Of a DNA stretch of 64,000 bases, positions 27,164 through 35,389 are shown piece by piece (within the stretch, counting starts at the first letter, position 1; each line of letters starts with the position of its first letter). Origin of the DNA: Streptomyces albofaciens JCM 4342 (lineage in GTDB: Bacteria; Actinomycetota; Actinomycetes; Streptomycetales; Streptomycetaceae). Location of the stretch: assembly GCF_008634025.1 (NCBI RefSeq), contig NZ_PDCM01000002.1, positions 124,001 through 188,000 of the forward strand, read 5' to 3'. The position numbers and the translations under genes were made by a program. The notes beneath the pieces were generated by a model. That model was not told where the DNA came from. It searched no databases and saw only the letters and a list, made by a program, of their open reading frames with translations.

Positions 27164-27715
27164 ATGTCCACTCGCACAGACCAGGTCCTCTACGTCCAGA
27201 CATCCGAGTTCGCGCGCCATGCGGAGCGAATCGTGGAAGTGACCGACGCGACGTCTCGGCTGAACGTGCTGCCGTTCAGTGACAGCGAAGGTCGCACTGA
27301 ACTACTTTCAGTTGTGTTCGGTGGCCCGCTTCCGGAGTCGGTGACGATCTACCCGCCGTTCTTCACCGAGTACGGGCTGAACACGACGTTCGGAGAGAAC
27401 GTCTTCGTCAACCAGGGATGCACGTTCATGGACAAGGGCGGGATCCGCATCGGCAACGGTGTCATGATCGGCCCGAAGGTGAGCCTCATCACCGGGGGTC
27501 ATCCTCTGCCCCTCGCCGAGCGTCGCGAGTATCTTTCCTTCGCCCCGATCGTCGTCGAAGACGACGTCTGGATCGGGGCGTCTGCCGTGATCCTGCAGGG
27601 AGTGACCATCGGCGCCGGTGCCGTGGTCGCCGCCGGGGCGGTGGTGACTCGCGATGTTCCTGCCCGCACCCTGGTCGTGGGAGTCCCCGCTCGGGTGATC
27701 AAGGCGATCGACTGA
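27164..27715 (+). CDS. Hexapeptide-repeat O-acetyltransferase (LacA/NodL type)
   Basis: A 183-residue left-handed beta-helix acetyltransferase of the sugar/maltose O-acetyltransferase group. After an N-terminal helical part come the repeats, VFVNQGCTFMDKGGIRIGNG, VMIGPKVSLITGGHPL (catalytic His in GGHPL), VVEDDVWIGASAVILQGVTIGAGAVVAAGAVVTRDVPAR and LVVGVPARVIK. The length is normal. It acetylates a hydroxyl of a sugar or similar substrate using acetyl-CoA; no cluster partner is evident. Confidence 0.9.
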   Translation: MSTRTDQVLYVQTSEFARHAERIVEVTDATSRLNVLPFSDSEGRTELLSVVFGGPLPESVTIYPPFFTEYGLNTTFGENVFVNQGCTFMDKGGIRIGNGVMIGPKVSLITGGHPLPLAERREYLSFAPIVVEDDVWIGASAVILQGVTIGAGAVVAAGAVVTRDVPARTLVVGVPARVIKAID

Positions 27716-28396
27716 ATCCGGCCGGGCCACCGGCCTCCAGCATCCTCAACCGGCCCGGACGTGGACGCTGGAGGCCATGTCTGCGGCCCGGTCCCAACGC
27801 CCCGTCAGGCCCGGCCGGCCGACCGGCAGTGGGACCGACCGGCGTCGGTCACCGTGGCAGAACCTGGGGGCCGACCACCGCAGGATCGTAGAGGCGACCG
27901 TCTACCGGCACCGGATGCGCTGGTTGGGGCTGACGAAGAGCCTGCTCTTCATCGTCGTGAGCGGGCTTGTGATGCGCGTTGTGGGAGGGCCCGGCGTAGC
28001 GTCAGCTTCGGCGTACCCGCTCGGGCCGCTGTCCTGCCTGATCTTCGAGCAGGAGTGGGCGTACGGGCTGGAACGCTTGGTCAGTTGCGCCCGGTGGTGT
28101 CCGAGTGCCGGGGCCAGCGACCGTCGGTTCATGGCGGCAGCGTAGTGGGAGGGGCACTTTGTTCCGCCTCGCAGGAGGGGCCCTCCGGTCCGCTCCGCAT
28201 CCCTCGTCCGACCCCCTCCGACCTGCACCGATGTAGCATTCAGCGAGTTCTCGCACGCGGTTCCCGGCCAGGCCGCGGGACGGCATGGCCCCCCGCGCTC
28301 CGTTTCCGCGTCACCGTGATGCGGTATGGGCAGACTTGATCGACAGTCAGCCCGGACCGCGGTGCTCAGCGCCGCCGACAGCAAAGGACAGACGAC
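27716..28396. other. Gap with a short transposase-like relic
   Basis: At about 27850-27915 the plus strand reads QNLGADHRRIVEATVYRHR, resembling the N-terminal part of IS5-family transposases (DHRxxVExxxYRYR), and then loses similarity. A frame continuing to 28145 has a hydrophobic segment (LLFIVVSGLVMRVV) but no supporting signal. The rest is non-coding. Confidence 0.35.
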
Positions 28397-29785
28397 GTGG
28401 CCGTGGACGCCGCCCCCTCCGTCACAGCGAGGCCGATACCCCGCGTGCCGGGCGCCTTGCCCCTCCTCGGGCACGCTCCGACGCTCATCCGCGATCCTTT
28501 CCGCTTCTTCCTGTCGCTGCGGGAGCACGCCGACGACCGCGGCCTGGTACGCATCCGACTCGGCCGGATGCCCGTCTACATGGCCACCACTCCCGAGCGG
28601 CTGCACGAGGTCCTGGTGGACAAGGGCCGGTGGTTCGAGAAGGGCCGGTTCTTCCAGCGTCTCAAGCGATTGGCCGGCGAGGGCCTGAGCACCGCGGACG
28701 GGGAGCTGCACAAGCGCAACCGCCGCTTCCTGGCCCCCCTGTTCGGCGCGCAGCGCATCAAGGACTACTCCCTGGTCATGAGCCGCAACGCGCGGCGCCT
28801 GTCCGCGTCCTGGCAGCCCGGCCAGCAGGTGGACATCTACGAGGAGTCCGCCGCCTACTCGATCGACTCCATCGCCATGTCGCTGTTCAGCACGGAGGTC
28901 GGAACGCCGGCGGTGGAGACGATCCGTACCGAACTGCCGGTGCTGTTGGACATGCTCCTCAAGCGTGCTGCCTCGCCGAGGATCCTGGACCGCCTGCCGG
29001 TGCGCTACAACCGCGTTTTCGACCGGGCGTCCGCGCAGTTGACCGGGGTGATCGACCAGGTCATCGCCACCGCACGCGCCGGCGGCCACGCCGAGGAGCA
29101 CGACGACCTGCTCGCGCAGTTGCTGCGGGCGCAGATTCACGACGACGTCCCGGTCCGCCTCAGCGAGGTCCAGATCCGTGACGAGGTGGCCACGCTGCTC
29201 TTCGCCGGGGCCGAGACCACGGCCTCGACCCTGGCCTGGGCCTGGCACTACCTGGCGCACCATCCCGAGGTCGACCGGCAGGTGGTGGCCGAGGTCCTGG
29301 AGGTCGTCGGACCCGACCGCCCGGTGACCATCGAAGACGTGCCCCGGCTGACCGCGATCCGCCGGGTGCTGGACGAAGTGATCCGCCTGCACGGCGTCAC
29401 GTTCCTGATGCGCCGCAGCATCGCGCCGGTGACCCTCGCCGATGTCACGCTGCCCGCGGGCACCGAGGTGGCGTTCAGCATGTACGCCATCCACCGCGAT
29501 CCCGAGGCCTTCGAGGACCCCCACACGTTCAACCCGGACCGGTGGCTGAACCCCGAGACCAAGCGGTCGTTCCTGCCCTTCGGCGGCGGCAACCGCAAGT
29601 GCATCGGCGATCAGTTCGCCCTGGCCGAGGCCACCATCGCCGTCGCGGAAGTGCTGCGCGACTGGCGCATGACCCCCGCCGACGGCCACACTCCGCGGCA
29701 GGTGATCTCCGCTGTCGCCCGGCCCGACCGGGTGCCCATGACGGTGCGGCCGCGTAACCCCGTAACCGACCGGCCGGACCGGTGA
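28397..29785 (+). CDS. Cytochrome P450 (pentalenene-oxygenase-like)
   Basis: A 462-residue P450. The I-helix is LLFAGAETTASTLAWAW (acid-threonine pair present), the K-helix ExxR is in RRVLDEVIRLHGVT, and the heme loop is FLPFGGGNRKCIGDQFALAE, with a PERF-like DPHTFNPDRWL. The long, FGGGxRxCIGxxFA-type loop is of the CYP102/CYP183-like group, close to pentalenene oxygenases. GTG 28397 follows AAAGGACA. No terpene cyclase is in the window, so the substrate is unknown; it may serve the nearby fatty acyl cluster or act alone. Confidence 0.93.
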   Translation: MAVDAAPSVTARPIPRVPGALPLLGHAPTLIRDPFRFFLSLREHADDRGLVRIRLGRMPVYMATTPERLHEVLVDKGRWFEKGRFFQRLKRLAGEGLSTADGELHKRNRRFLAPLFGAQRIKDYSLVMSRNARRLSASWQPGQQVDIYEESAAYSIDSIAMSLFSTEVGTPAVETIRTELPVLLDMLLKRAASPRILDRLPVRYNRVFDRASAQLTGVIDQVIATARAGGHAEEHDDLLAQLLRAQIHDDVPVRLSEVQIRDEVATLLFAGAETTASTLAWAWHYLAHHPEVDRQVVAEVLEVVGPDRPVTIEDVPRLTAIRRVLDEVIRLHGVTFLMRRSIAPVTLADVTLPAGTEVAFSMYAIHRDPEAFEDPHTFNPDRWLNPETKRSFLPFGGGNRKCIGDQFALAEATIAVAEVLRDWRMTPADGHTPRQVISAVARPDRVPMTVRPRNPVTDRPDR

Positions 29786-29799
29786 TCAGCCTGGGTGAT

Positions 29800-29880
29800 C
29801 AGCTTGGGAGCGCGGGCCCGGAACAGCTTGGGAGCGCCGGCCCGGAACAGCCTGGGAGCGCGGGCCCGGAACAGCCTGGC
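29800..29880. repeat. 24-bp tandem repeat after the P450 gene
   Basis: Three units (cagcttgggagcgcgggccc plus ggaa) at 29800-29823, 29824-29847 and 29848-29871, differing by 1-2 bases, followed by a partial fourth copy. Confidence 0.85.
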
Positions 29881-29957
29881 AGGCGGCCTCCGTGGCCGAC
29901 TGCCGCAGGCGGACAGGTTCCTGACGCTTCCTGACGCCCTCCCCAGTCACCAGACCT

Positions 29958-30008
29958 AGCCCCAGCTCCACCTCCACCCCCAGCCCCAGCCCCAGCCCCA
30001 GCCCCAGC
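29958..30008. repeat. CCCCAG hexamer repeat
   Basis: A run of CCCCAG / CTCCAC hexamers, strictly repeated six times at the end (about 29972-30007). The reverse (GTGGGG) motif recurs at the 3' end of the next P450 gene, around 31510-31530. Confidence 0.8.
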
Positions 30009-30192
30009 CACGATTCGGCTGATCATGTATCCGGTGGGGCGGTAGGCTGCTGGCAATGCTGATCATCACGCCCTGTGTGCCGTGCCGTCGCACAGGGCGT
30101 GAGGTGTCCCAGCACCGGGGGAGCCGGAAGCCACAGCGCGACAACGGCGGGCTGGGCAGCAGGGCCCGCTCGCAACGCCGCTGGGAGGCACC

Positions 30193-31539
30193 ATGACGTA
30201 TCCAGACCCCCGTTCCTCGTCCGCGCCGACACCGCCTCCCGGCTGTCCCGCGCACGCCCAGAACGCCGACGGTCCCTGGCAGCGGATCTACGGCCCCGAC
30301 GCCGAGCCCCTGGGCCCGGTGCTGGAACGGCTGCGCATGCAGTACGGGGACGTGGCGCCGGTCCTCGTCCCCGGCGATATCCCGGCCTACCTGGTCCTGG
30401 GCTACAACGCGATACGCGATGTCATGCAGAGCAACTCCCGCGTGGTCTGCGACTCCCGCCGCGGCCGCGTCTACCAGGACGGCCGGATCCCGGCGGATCA
30501 TCCGCTGGCGCCGATGACCGCGTACCAGCCGGTCGTGGCGTTCGAGGACGGCGTGCCGCACGCCCGTCTGCGCAGCGCCGTGGTCGACAGCCTGGACTTC
30601 AACCGGCACTCCCTGCGCCGTTACATCGGCCGCTACGCCAACCGCCTCATCGACTGCGTGGCCTCCCGCGGCACCGCCGACCTGGTCACCGAGTACGCCG
30701 CGCAGCTGCCGGCCCTGGTGATGGCCTGGATGTACGGCATGCCCGAGGAGGAGAGCCCCGCCCTGGTGGCCGCTGTGCGGGACCTGAGCAGCGGCAATGA
30801 GCGGGCCGCCGAGGGCAACGCGTTCGTCACCCGCACCATGGAGGAGCTCGTGCGGCGCCGGCGGGCCGGTGAGGGCGCCGACAACGCCATCGGCGGCCGG
30901 GACTTCGTCAGCCGTCTCCTGGACCACGAGGCGGGCCTCAGCGAGCAGGAGGTCGTCGAGCACCTGCGTATGATCTTCGTCGCCGGCTACACGCCGACGG
31001 TCGCGCTGATCGCGAACACCCTGCTGGTGCTGCTGACGCAGCGCCAGTTCAGCCATGACCTGACCAGTGGCCAGATGACGCTGCCCGAGGCCCTGGAGCG
31101 CGTGCTGTGGGACCACCCGCCGATCGGGCTGCTGCCCACCCGCTGGGCGGCCGGGGACATGACCATCGCCGGCCAGCGGATCAAGGCCGGAGACATGATC
31201 GTCCTGGGGATCGAGGCGGCCAACACGGACCCCGCCGCCCGGGAGCCCGGACGCCCGGTCGTCCACAACTCGGGGCACCTCGCCTTCTCCACCGGCCCCC
31301 ATGAGTGCCCCGGCCGCGACATCGGGCAGGCCATCGCGGAGACGGGCATCGACATCCTTCTGAGCACGCTCAGGGACCTGGAACTGGCGGTGCCCGAAAC
31401 CGAGCTGCAGTGGCAGTCGGCCTGGGTCTCCCGCCGCCTGCTCTCGCTGCCCGTGACGTTCACCCCGCCGCGGACCGCAAGAGTACGCGCTCCTCAGCCG
31501 GAGGCCGTCGGCGTGGGGGTGGGGGTGGGCACCCGCTAG
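30193..31539 (+). CDS. CYP157-like cytochrome P450 lacking the ExxR motif
   Basis: A 448-residue P450. The heme loop is normal, FSTGPHECPGRDIGQAIAE with Cys372. But the K-helix, normally E-x-x-R, reads ALERVLWDHPP: after Glu302 come R-V-L-W, so the acid/base pair is gone and Trp306 stands where Arg is expected. The same E-x-x-x-W arrangement is known from CYP157C1 of S. coelicolor (EQSLW). The I-helix is also unusual, FVAGYTPTVALI, without the acid residue of the AGxxT motif. CYP157 genes normally sit with conservon genes, which are absent here. The C-terminus has a GVGVGVG run from a GTGGGG repeat. Confidence 0.9.
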   Translation: MTYPDPRSSSAPTPPPGCPAHAQNADGPWQRIYGPDAEPLGPVLERLRMQYGDVAPVLVPGDIPAYLVLGYNAIRDVMQSNSRVVCDSRRGRVYQDGRIPADHPLAPMTAYQPVVAFEDGVPHARLRSAVVDSLDFNRHSLRRYIGRYANRLIDCVASRGTADLVTEYAAQLPALVMAWMYGMPEEESPALVAAVRDLSSGNERAAEGNAFVTRTMEELVRRRRAGEGADNAIGGRDFVSRLLDHEAGLSEQEVVEHLRMIFVAGYTPTVALIANTLLVLLTQRQFSHDLTSGQMTLPEALERVLWDHPPIGLLPTRWAAGDMTIAGQRIKAGDMIVLGIEAANTDPAAREPGRPVVHNSGHLAFSTGPHECPGRDIGQAIAETGIDILLSTLRDLELAVPETELQWQSAWVSRRLLSLPVTFTPPRTARVRAPQPEAVGVGVGVGTR

Positions 31540-31705
31540 CAGTGGGCCGCCTCAGGCGGTGGCCATGCTGCGGGTAAGAAGGCCGGGCGGGGGCGCATGC
31601 GGCTGCGGCCGCTGACAGCTCCGTACGGGGCGACCCGACGGTCGACAGCGAGCGGAGCCGTCGGCGTCGAGCACGCTGGGCATCGAGAGTACGGCGTTCC
31701 GTGAG

Positions 31706-31744
31706 CCTGCGGCCGGACCGGCGGGTGGCCGGCCCGGCCGCAGG
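31706..31744. terminator. Hairpin between convergent genes
   Basis: CCTGCGGCCGG (31706-31716) and CCGGCCGCAGG (31734-31744), 11-bp perfect stem with further inner pairing (ccgg). It lies between the plus-strand P450 and the minus-strand secreted protein; no gene is seen in 31540-31992. Confidence 0.7.
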
Positions 31745-31992
31745 TAGCACGCGCGATGACGAAGCCAGGGGGAAGGGCGGTTCCGTCCCCGTGACCTTCC
31801 GGGCGCCCAGTGGCCGGATGCCGAGGACGGCCCCCGGCCCGTCTCCCCCACCACACATCCGCGTACAGCCGCCGGTGCTCCCGAGCTTCGGGGGCCGTGC
31901 CCGGCAGCGGCCCCGCCAGCGGCGGCGGGCGGTGGCTGAGACGGTACGAACAGAACGAGGTGACGAGGTGACGAGGTGTCGGCCCGCTCGCG

Positions 31993-32337
31993 TCATCCGA
32001 AGATGACCGAGCGCACCTTCAGCCGCTCCGATGCACCGCCGGTGTGCGGCCGCAGGCGGTAGGAGTCGCCTTCGCAGTCGGTGCCGGTGAAGACGGTCGC
32101 CCAGGCGTCGGTGCGGTTCTGCGGCGAGTGGCCGGGCTGGGGGTTCTCCTGGCCGACACCGTGGAGGTTGATGCACCGGCCGCTGGGCGGGTTGTTGAGG
32201 AAGCCGCTCGCCTCGTCCCCCTCGACGGTCACATAGGAGTAGCGGAACTGCCCGGAGGCCGCCGAAGCGGAACCAGGGACGGCGGCCAGGAGCAGGGCGG
32301 CGCCGAGCACAGCGGTCACAGCGGAGCGAAGACGCAT
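31993..32337 (-). CDS. Small secreted protein
   Basis: A 114-residue protein with a signal peptide (MRLRSAVTAVLGAALLLAAV, cleavage near SASAASG). The mature 88 residues read GQFRYSYVTVEGDEASGFLN, GRCINLHGVGQE and TVFTGTDCEGDSYRLRPH, with two Cys that can form one disulphide; the pattern resembles small beta-sandwich (beta/gamma-crystallin-like) secreted proteins of streptomycetes. ATG follows GAGGAAA. Function unknown. Confidence 0.8.
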   Translation of the reverse strand: MRLRSAVTAVLGAALLLAAVPGSASAASGQFRYSYVTVEGDEASGFLNNPPSGRCINLHGVGQENPQPGHSPQNRTDAWATVFTGTDCEGDSYRLRPHTGGASERLKVRSVIFG

Positions 32338-32442
32338 CGACGGTTTCCTCTGCGGTTGGGAAGGGCGGTTGGGAAGGTTGCCGCCTGCACCTCTGCCCAT
32401 CCCGGCAGACGCACATCCACACATCACCCCTATGGAGGACAG

Positions 32443-32624
32443 GCGGACACGCGGACACGCGGACACGCGGACACGCCGTACTCCGCCCTGCCCCGACCAG
32501 CACCGGCGGTCACGCGGGACGGCACCCGACCCGAGCCAGATCCCGACCCGAGCCATGTCCCGACCCGAGCCAGGTCCCGCCCCGAGCCAGGTCCCGCCCC
32601 CCGAGCCATGTCCCGCCCCGAGCG
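32443..32624. repeat. Two minisatellites (8-bp and 17-bp units)
   Basis: GCGGACAC is repeated four times at 32443-32474. From 32525 a 17-bp unit (cccgacccgagccagg and variants) is repeated about six times up to 32624, ending at the stop codon of the FabF-like gene. Both lie in the gap between two minus-strand genes. Confidence 0.85.
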
Positions 32625-32625
32625 A

Positions 32626-33849
32626 TCAGACCCGCTGCAAGATCAGCACGGTGTTGTGTCCCCCGAACCCACAGGAATTGCTGGCGACAGCGTCCATCCG
32701 GTGCGGGCGCGCGGCCTTGGTGACGACGTCTAGAGCGATATCGGGGTCGAGACGCTGGAGGTTGGCCGTGGGCGGGACGGTCTGGTGGTCGAGGGACAGG
32801 GCGGCCAGTGCCGCCTCGATCGCACCCGCCGCGCCGAGGGGGTGGCCGGTGACTCCTTTGGTGGAGGTGACGGGGGGCGGGTGGCCGTCGAAGACGCGGT
32901 TGAGGGCGGCGCCTTCGATGCGGTCGTTCAGCGGCGTTCCCGTGCCGTGGGCGTTGACGTGCCCGATGTCGGAGGTGGTGAGCCCGGCGTCGGCGAGGGC
33001 GGCCGTGAAGGCCCGTTCGATGCCCACGCCGTCGGGGTGGGGGGCCGCGTAGTGATAGCCGTCGGTGGCGGTGCCGTACCCGCTGAAGTGCGCGCGGGGC
33101 CGGGCACCCCGGGCCCGGGCGTCGGCCGCGCGTTCCAGGACCATCAGGCCGGCGCCCTCGGCGAGGACGAAGCCGTCGCGGTCCACGTCGAAGGGGCGGC
33201 TGGCGCCCTCGGGGTCGTACAGGCGGGTGGAGAGCGCCCCCATCTGCGCGAAGCACGCGGAGGGCAGCGGGTGGCAGGGGGCTTCGGCGCCGCCGGCGAG
33301 GGCGATGTCGCAGCGGCCGGCCAGGAGCAGGTCGCGTGCGGTGCCGAGGGCGGTCGCGCCGGAGGCGCAGGCGGTGGTGACGGCCATGCTGGGGCCGTGG
33401 GCTCCGAGGGCGATGCAGATCTCCGCGGCCGCGGCGTTGGCGGTGGTGCGGGGGATCAGGAGCGGGGAGAGCTTCTCGTAGGCGCCGTCGATGAGTTTGC
33501 GTACGGCGGGGATGACGAGGTCCTTGCTGTCGTAGCCGACCCCGACGACCACGCCGACCCGGGCGCCGTCCCAGGTGGCCGGGTCCAGGCCGGCGTCGTC
33601 GACGGCCTGCCGGGCGGCGGTCAGGGCCAGGTGCGTGAAGCGGTCCATGCGCCATACCTGCGGCCCGAGCGCGGCTTGGACGTCGAACGGCGGGACCCGG
33701 CAGCTGATGGGCACCGGCACGTCACCCAGGGACGGGTCGGCAGCGGCGGTGGGGGTCCCGGAGCAGACCGTTTCCCAGGTGGCTTCGGTGCCGACCCCGG
33801 CGGGGGTGACCAGGCCGATGCCCGTGACGGCGATGTCGTCGCCCTTCAT
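32626..33849 (-). CDS. Beta-ketoacyl-ACP synthase II (FabF/RedR-like)
   Basis: A 407-residue elongating ketosynthase. The nucleophile Cys is in VTTACASGATALGTARDLL, and the two His are in NAHGTGTPLNDRIEG and TSTKGVTGHPLGAAGAIE; SNSCGFGGHNTVLIL closes the fold. All catalytic residues are intact. It is the third gene of a FabH-ACP-FabF series whose order equals that of the S. coelicolor FAS operon without fabD, and of redP-redQ-redR in prodigiosin biosynthesis. It should extend an ACP-bound acyl chain. ATG overlaps the ACP stop (ATGA). Confidence 0.95.
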   Translation of the reverse strand: MKGDDIAVTGIGLVTPAGVGTEATWETVCSGTPTAAADPSLGDVPVPISCRVPPFDVQAALGPQVWRMDRFTHLALTAARQAVDDAGLDPATWDGARVGVVVGVGYDSKDLVIPAVRKLIDGAYEKLSPLLIPRTTANAAAAEICIALGAHGPSMAVTTACASGATALGTARDLLLAGRCDIALAGGAEAPCHPLPSACFAQMGALSTRLYDPEGASRPFDVDRDGFVLAEGAGLMVLERAADARARGARPRAHFSGYGTATDGYHYAAPHPDGVGIERAFTAALADAGLTTSDIGHVNAHGTGTPLNDRIEGAALNRVFDGHPPPVTSTKGVTGHPLGAAGAIEAALAALSLDHQTVPPTANLQRLDPDIALDVVTKAARPHRMDAVASNSCGFGGHNTVLILQRV

Positions 33850-34112
33850 GCGAGCGTCTCCGGAACCGGGGCGGGCTGGGCCTGTTCGACCGCGGCCGCC
33901 GCCTGGGCGAGGGTGACCTGGAGGGACTTGAGCGCCTCGTCGCCCGTGGGGACGCGCAGGCCCAGCTCGTCCTGGAGGACGCAGAGCAGTTCGACGACGG
34001 CGAGGGAGTCCAGGCCGATGTCCTCCAGGGTGGCCTCGGGCCGGATGATGTCGTCGGGGATGTTGAAGTGGCTGGTCAGTACGGACTTGACTGCTTCGTA
34101 GACAGGCGTCAT
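33846..34112 (-). CDS. Acyl carrier protein
   Basis: An 88-residue ACP. The phosphopantetheine Ser is in DIGLDSLAVVELLCVLQDEL. The N-terminal helix is MTPVYEAVKSVLTSHF and an extra Ala/Gln/Pro-rich tail of about 20 residues follows the domain. It lies between the FabH-like and FabF-like genes and overlaps the latter by 4 bp, so it is the dedicated carrier for this pathway. ATG follows GAGGAAG. Confidence 0.95.
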   Translation of the reverse strand: MTPVYEAVKSVLTSHFNIPDDIIRPEATLEDIGLDSLAVVELLCVLQDELGLRVPTGDEALKSLQVTLAQAAAAVEQAQPAPVPETLA

Positions 34113-34152
34113 CGGACTTCCTCGGTCGTCGGGACGAGAACGGGCGGCGGCC

Positions 34153-35196
34153 TCACAGCCGCAGCGTCATCAGGCCGGCGCTGCTGCCGGCGGCCAGACC
34201 GATGAGGGCGACGAGGTCGCCGGGATGGGCCCGGCCGGTTTCGAGGGCGCGGGTGAGCTGAAGGGGCAGGGAGGCGGAGGCGACGTTGCCGTGTTCGGGG
34301 AGGGTGATGATCAGTTTGTCGCGGGGGACGCCGATCGCCGGGCCGCACAGTTCGTCGAGGTCGGCCAGGGCGACCTGGTGGGCGCCGATGAAGGCGAAGT
34401 CGTCGAAGGTCACGCCGAGTTCGTCCAGTGCGCGGTGCAGGTGGGTGCGGCCGAGGGTACGCAGGCTGTCGCGCATCCGGACGCTGTCCATACGGAAGCA
34501 GGCGGCTGCTTCCGGGCCCGAACGGTGGCGCAGGGAGGCGATGCCGCCGTGCAGCACGGTCGCCGAGGGCCAGGCCGCGGAGTCGGCGGCGAAGCGGCAG
34601 CCGAGGATGCCCCGGGGCGGCAGCGGGCGGGGGGTCTTCCGGGCCGTCCACAGGAGTGCGGCACCGGCGTCGGAGAATCCGTAGGCGGGCAGAGCGCGGG
34701 CGAACGCCGCCGCGTCGGGGACCCGTAGCTGGGCGGAGACGGAGGGCGCCTCACCGCAGGTGATCAGGACGGTGCGGTACCGCCCGGACGCGATCAGGGC
34801 CTGAGTGATCTCCATGGCGTTGAGGACGCTGTTGCAGGCGTTCTTCACGTCGAAGACCGGGCAGGTCAGGCCGAGCTTGGCGGCCACGACGTGGGACGTC
34901 GCCGGTTCGATCATGTCCTGGCTGGCCGCCGCGAAGATCATCAGGTCGATGTCGGCGGGCCGGATCCCCTGGTCGGCCAGGAGTCTGCGGGCGGCGCCCG
35001 CCGCCAGGTCGGACGCCTGCTGGTCGTCGTCGATCAGATGGACGCCCGTCACCCCGGTCAGCTGGGTGATCAGCCCGGGAGGCGGGGTGAAGCCGCCGCT
35101 GGCGGCCGCGATCTGGGCCTCCCGTTCGCCCATGCTGACCCAGCGCTCGGGCAGGTACGTGGTGGCCCCCGCCAGGCAGGCCCGAAGGTCGCTCAT
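34153..35196 (-). CDS. Beta-ketoacyl-ACP synthase III-like (FabH/RedP-like)
   Basis: A 347-residue initiating ketosynthase. Catalytic Cys in FDVKNACNSVLNAMEITQAL, His in FAFIGAHQVALADL and Asn in EHGNVASASLPLQL, so the Cys-His-Asn set is complete. It should condense a starter acyl-CoA with malonyl-ACP and so define the chain's start. It is the first gene of the three-gene FAS-like operon. The start ATG has only a weak Shine-Dalgarno (GAGG 2 nt away), and a 7-bp palindrome lies 33 bp upstream in the divergent region. Confidence 0.94.
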   Translation of the reverse strand: MSDLRACLAGATTYLPERWVSMGEREAQIAAASGGFTPPPGLITQLTGVTGVHLIDDDQQASDLAAGAARRLLADQGIRPADIDLMIFAAASQDMIEPATSHVVAAKLGLTCPVFDVKNACNSVLNAMEITQALIASGRYRTVLITCGEAPSVSAQLRVPDAAAFARALPAYGFSDAGAALLWTARKTPRPLPPRGILGCRFAADSAAWPSATVLHGGIASLRHRSGPEAAACFRMDSVRMRDSLRTLGRTHLHRALDELGVTFDDFAFIGAHQVALADLDELCGPAIGVPRDKLIITLPEHGNVASASLPLQLTRALETGRAHPGDLVALIGLAAGSSAGLMTLRL

Positions 35197-35228
35197 GGCC
35201 TCACGCTAGGGCGGCACCACCGGGCGCC

Positions 35229-35245
35229 ACGGCGTCCCACGCCGT
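35229..35245. promoter_or_regulatory. Palindrome in the divergent FabH-like/MMPL region
   Basis: ACGGCGTCCCACGCCGT is a perfect 7-nt inverted repeat with a 3-nt spacer, in the 193-bp region between divergent genes. A regulator binding here could control the synthase operon and the exporter/oxygenase operon together. Confidence 0.55.
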
Positions 35246-35389
35246 TGATGTGTTTAAGTGCCCGCGTTTGGCGCTGCCGGGCGTTCGCCTGAAGAGGTGG
35301 CGATGTGTGTTGCCGGGTCCGCCCCCTGTCTACACATGGGGGCGGGAAGGGGCGAGGGAGACCGTCCGGCGAAGGGGTGAGTCACGACG

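Noticed and set aside
27902..29689. 595-residue minus-strand open frame opposite the P450
   Set aside because: Antisense to a clearly real P450; composition (Gly/Val/Asp/Gln/Arg) is that of the reverse strand of a GC-rich gene.
29800..29880. 24-bp tandem repeat considered as a CRISPR array
   Set aside because: Units are contiguous without spacers and no cas genes are present; it is a minisatellite.
32785..34101. 438-residue plus-strand open frame
   Set aside because: Lies antisense to the FabF-like and ACP genes, which have intact catalytic motifs.
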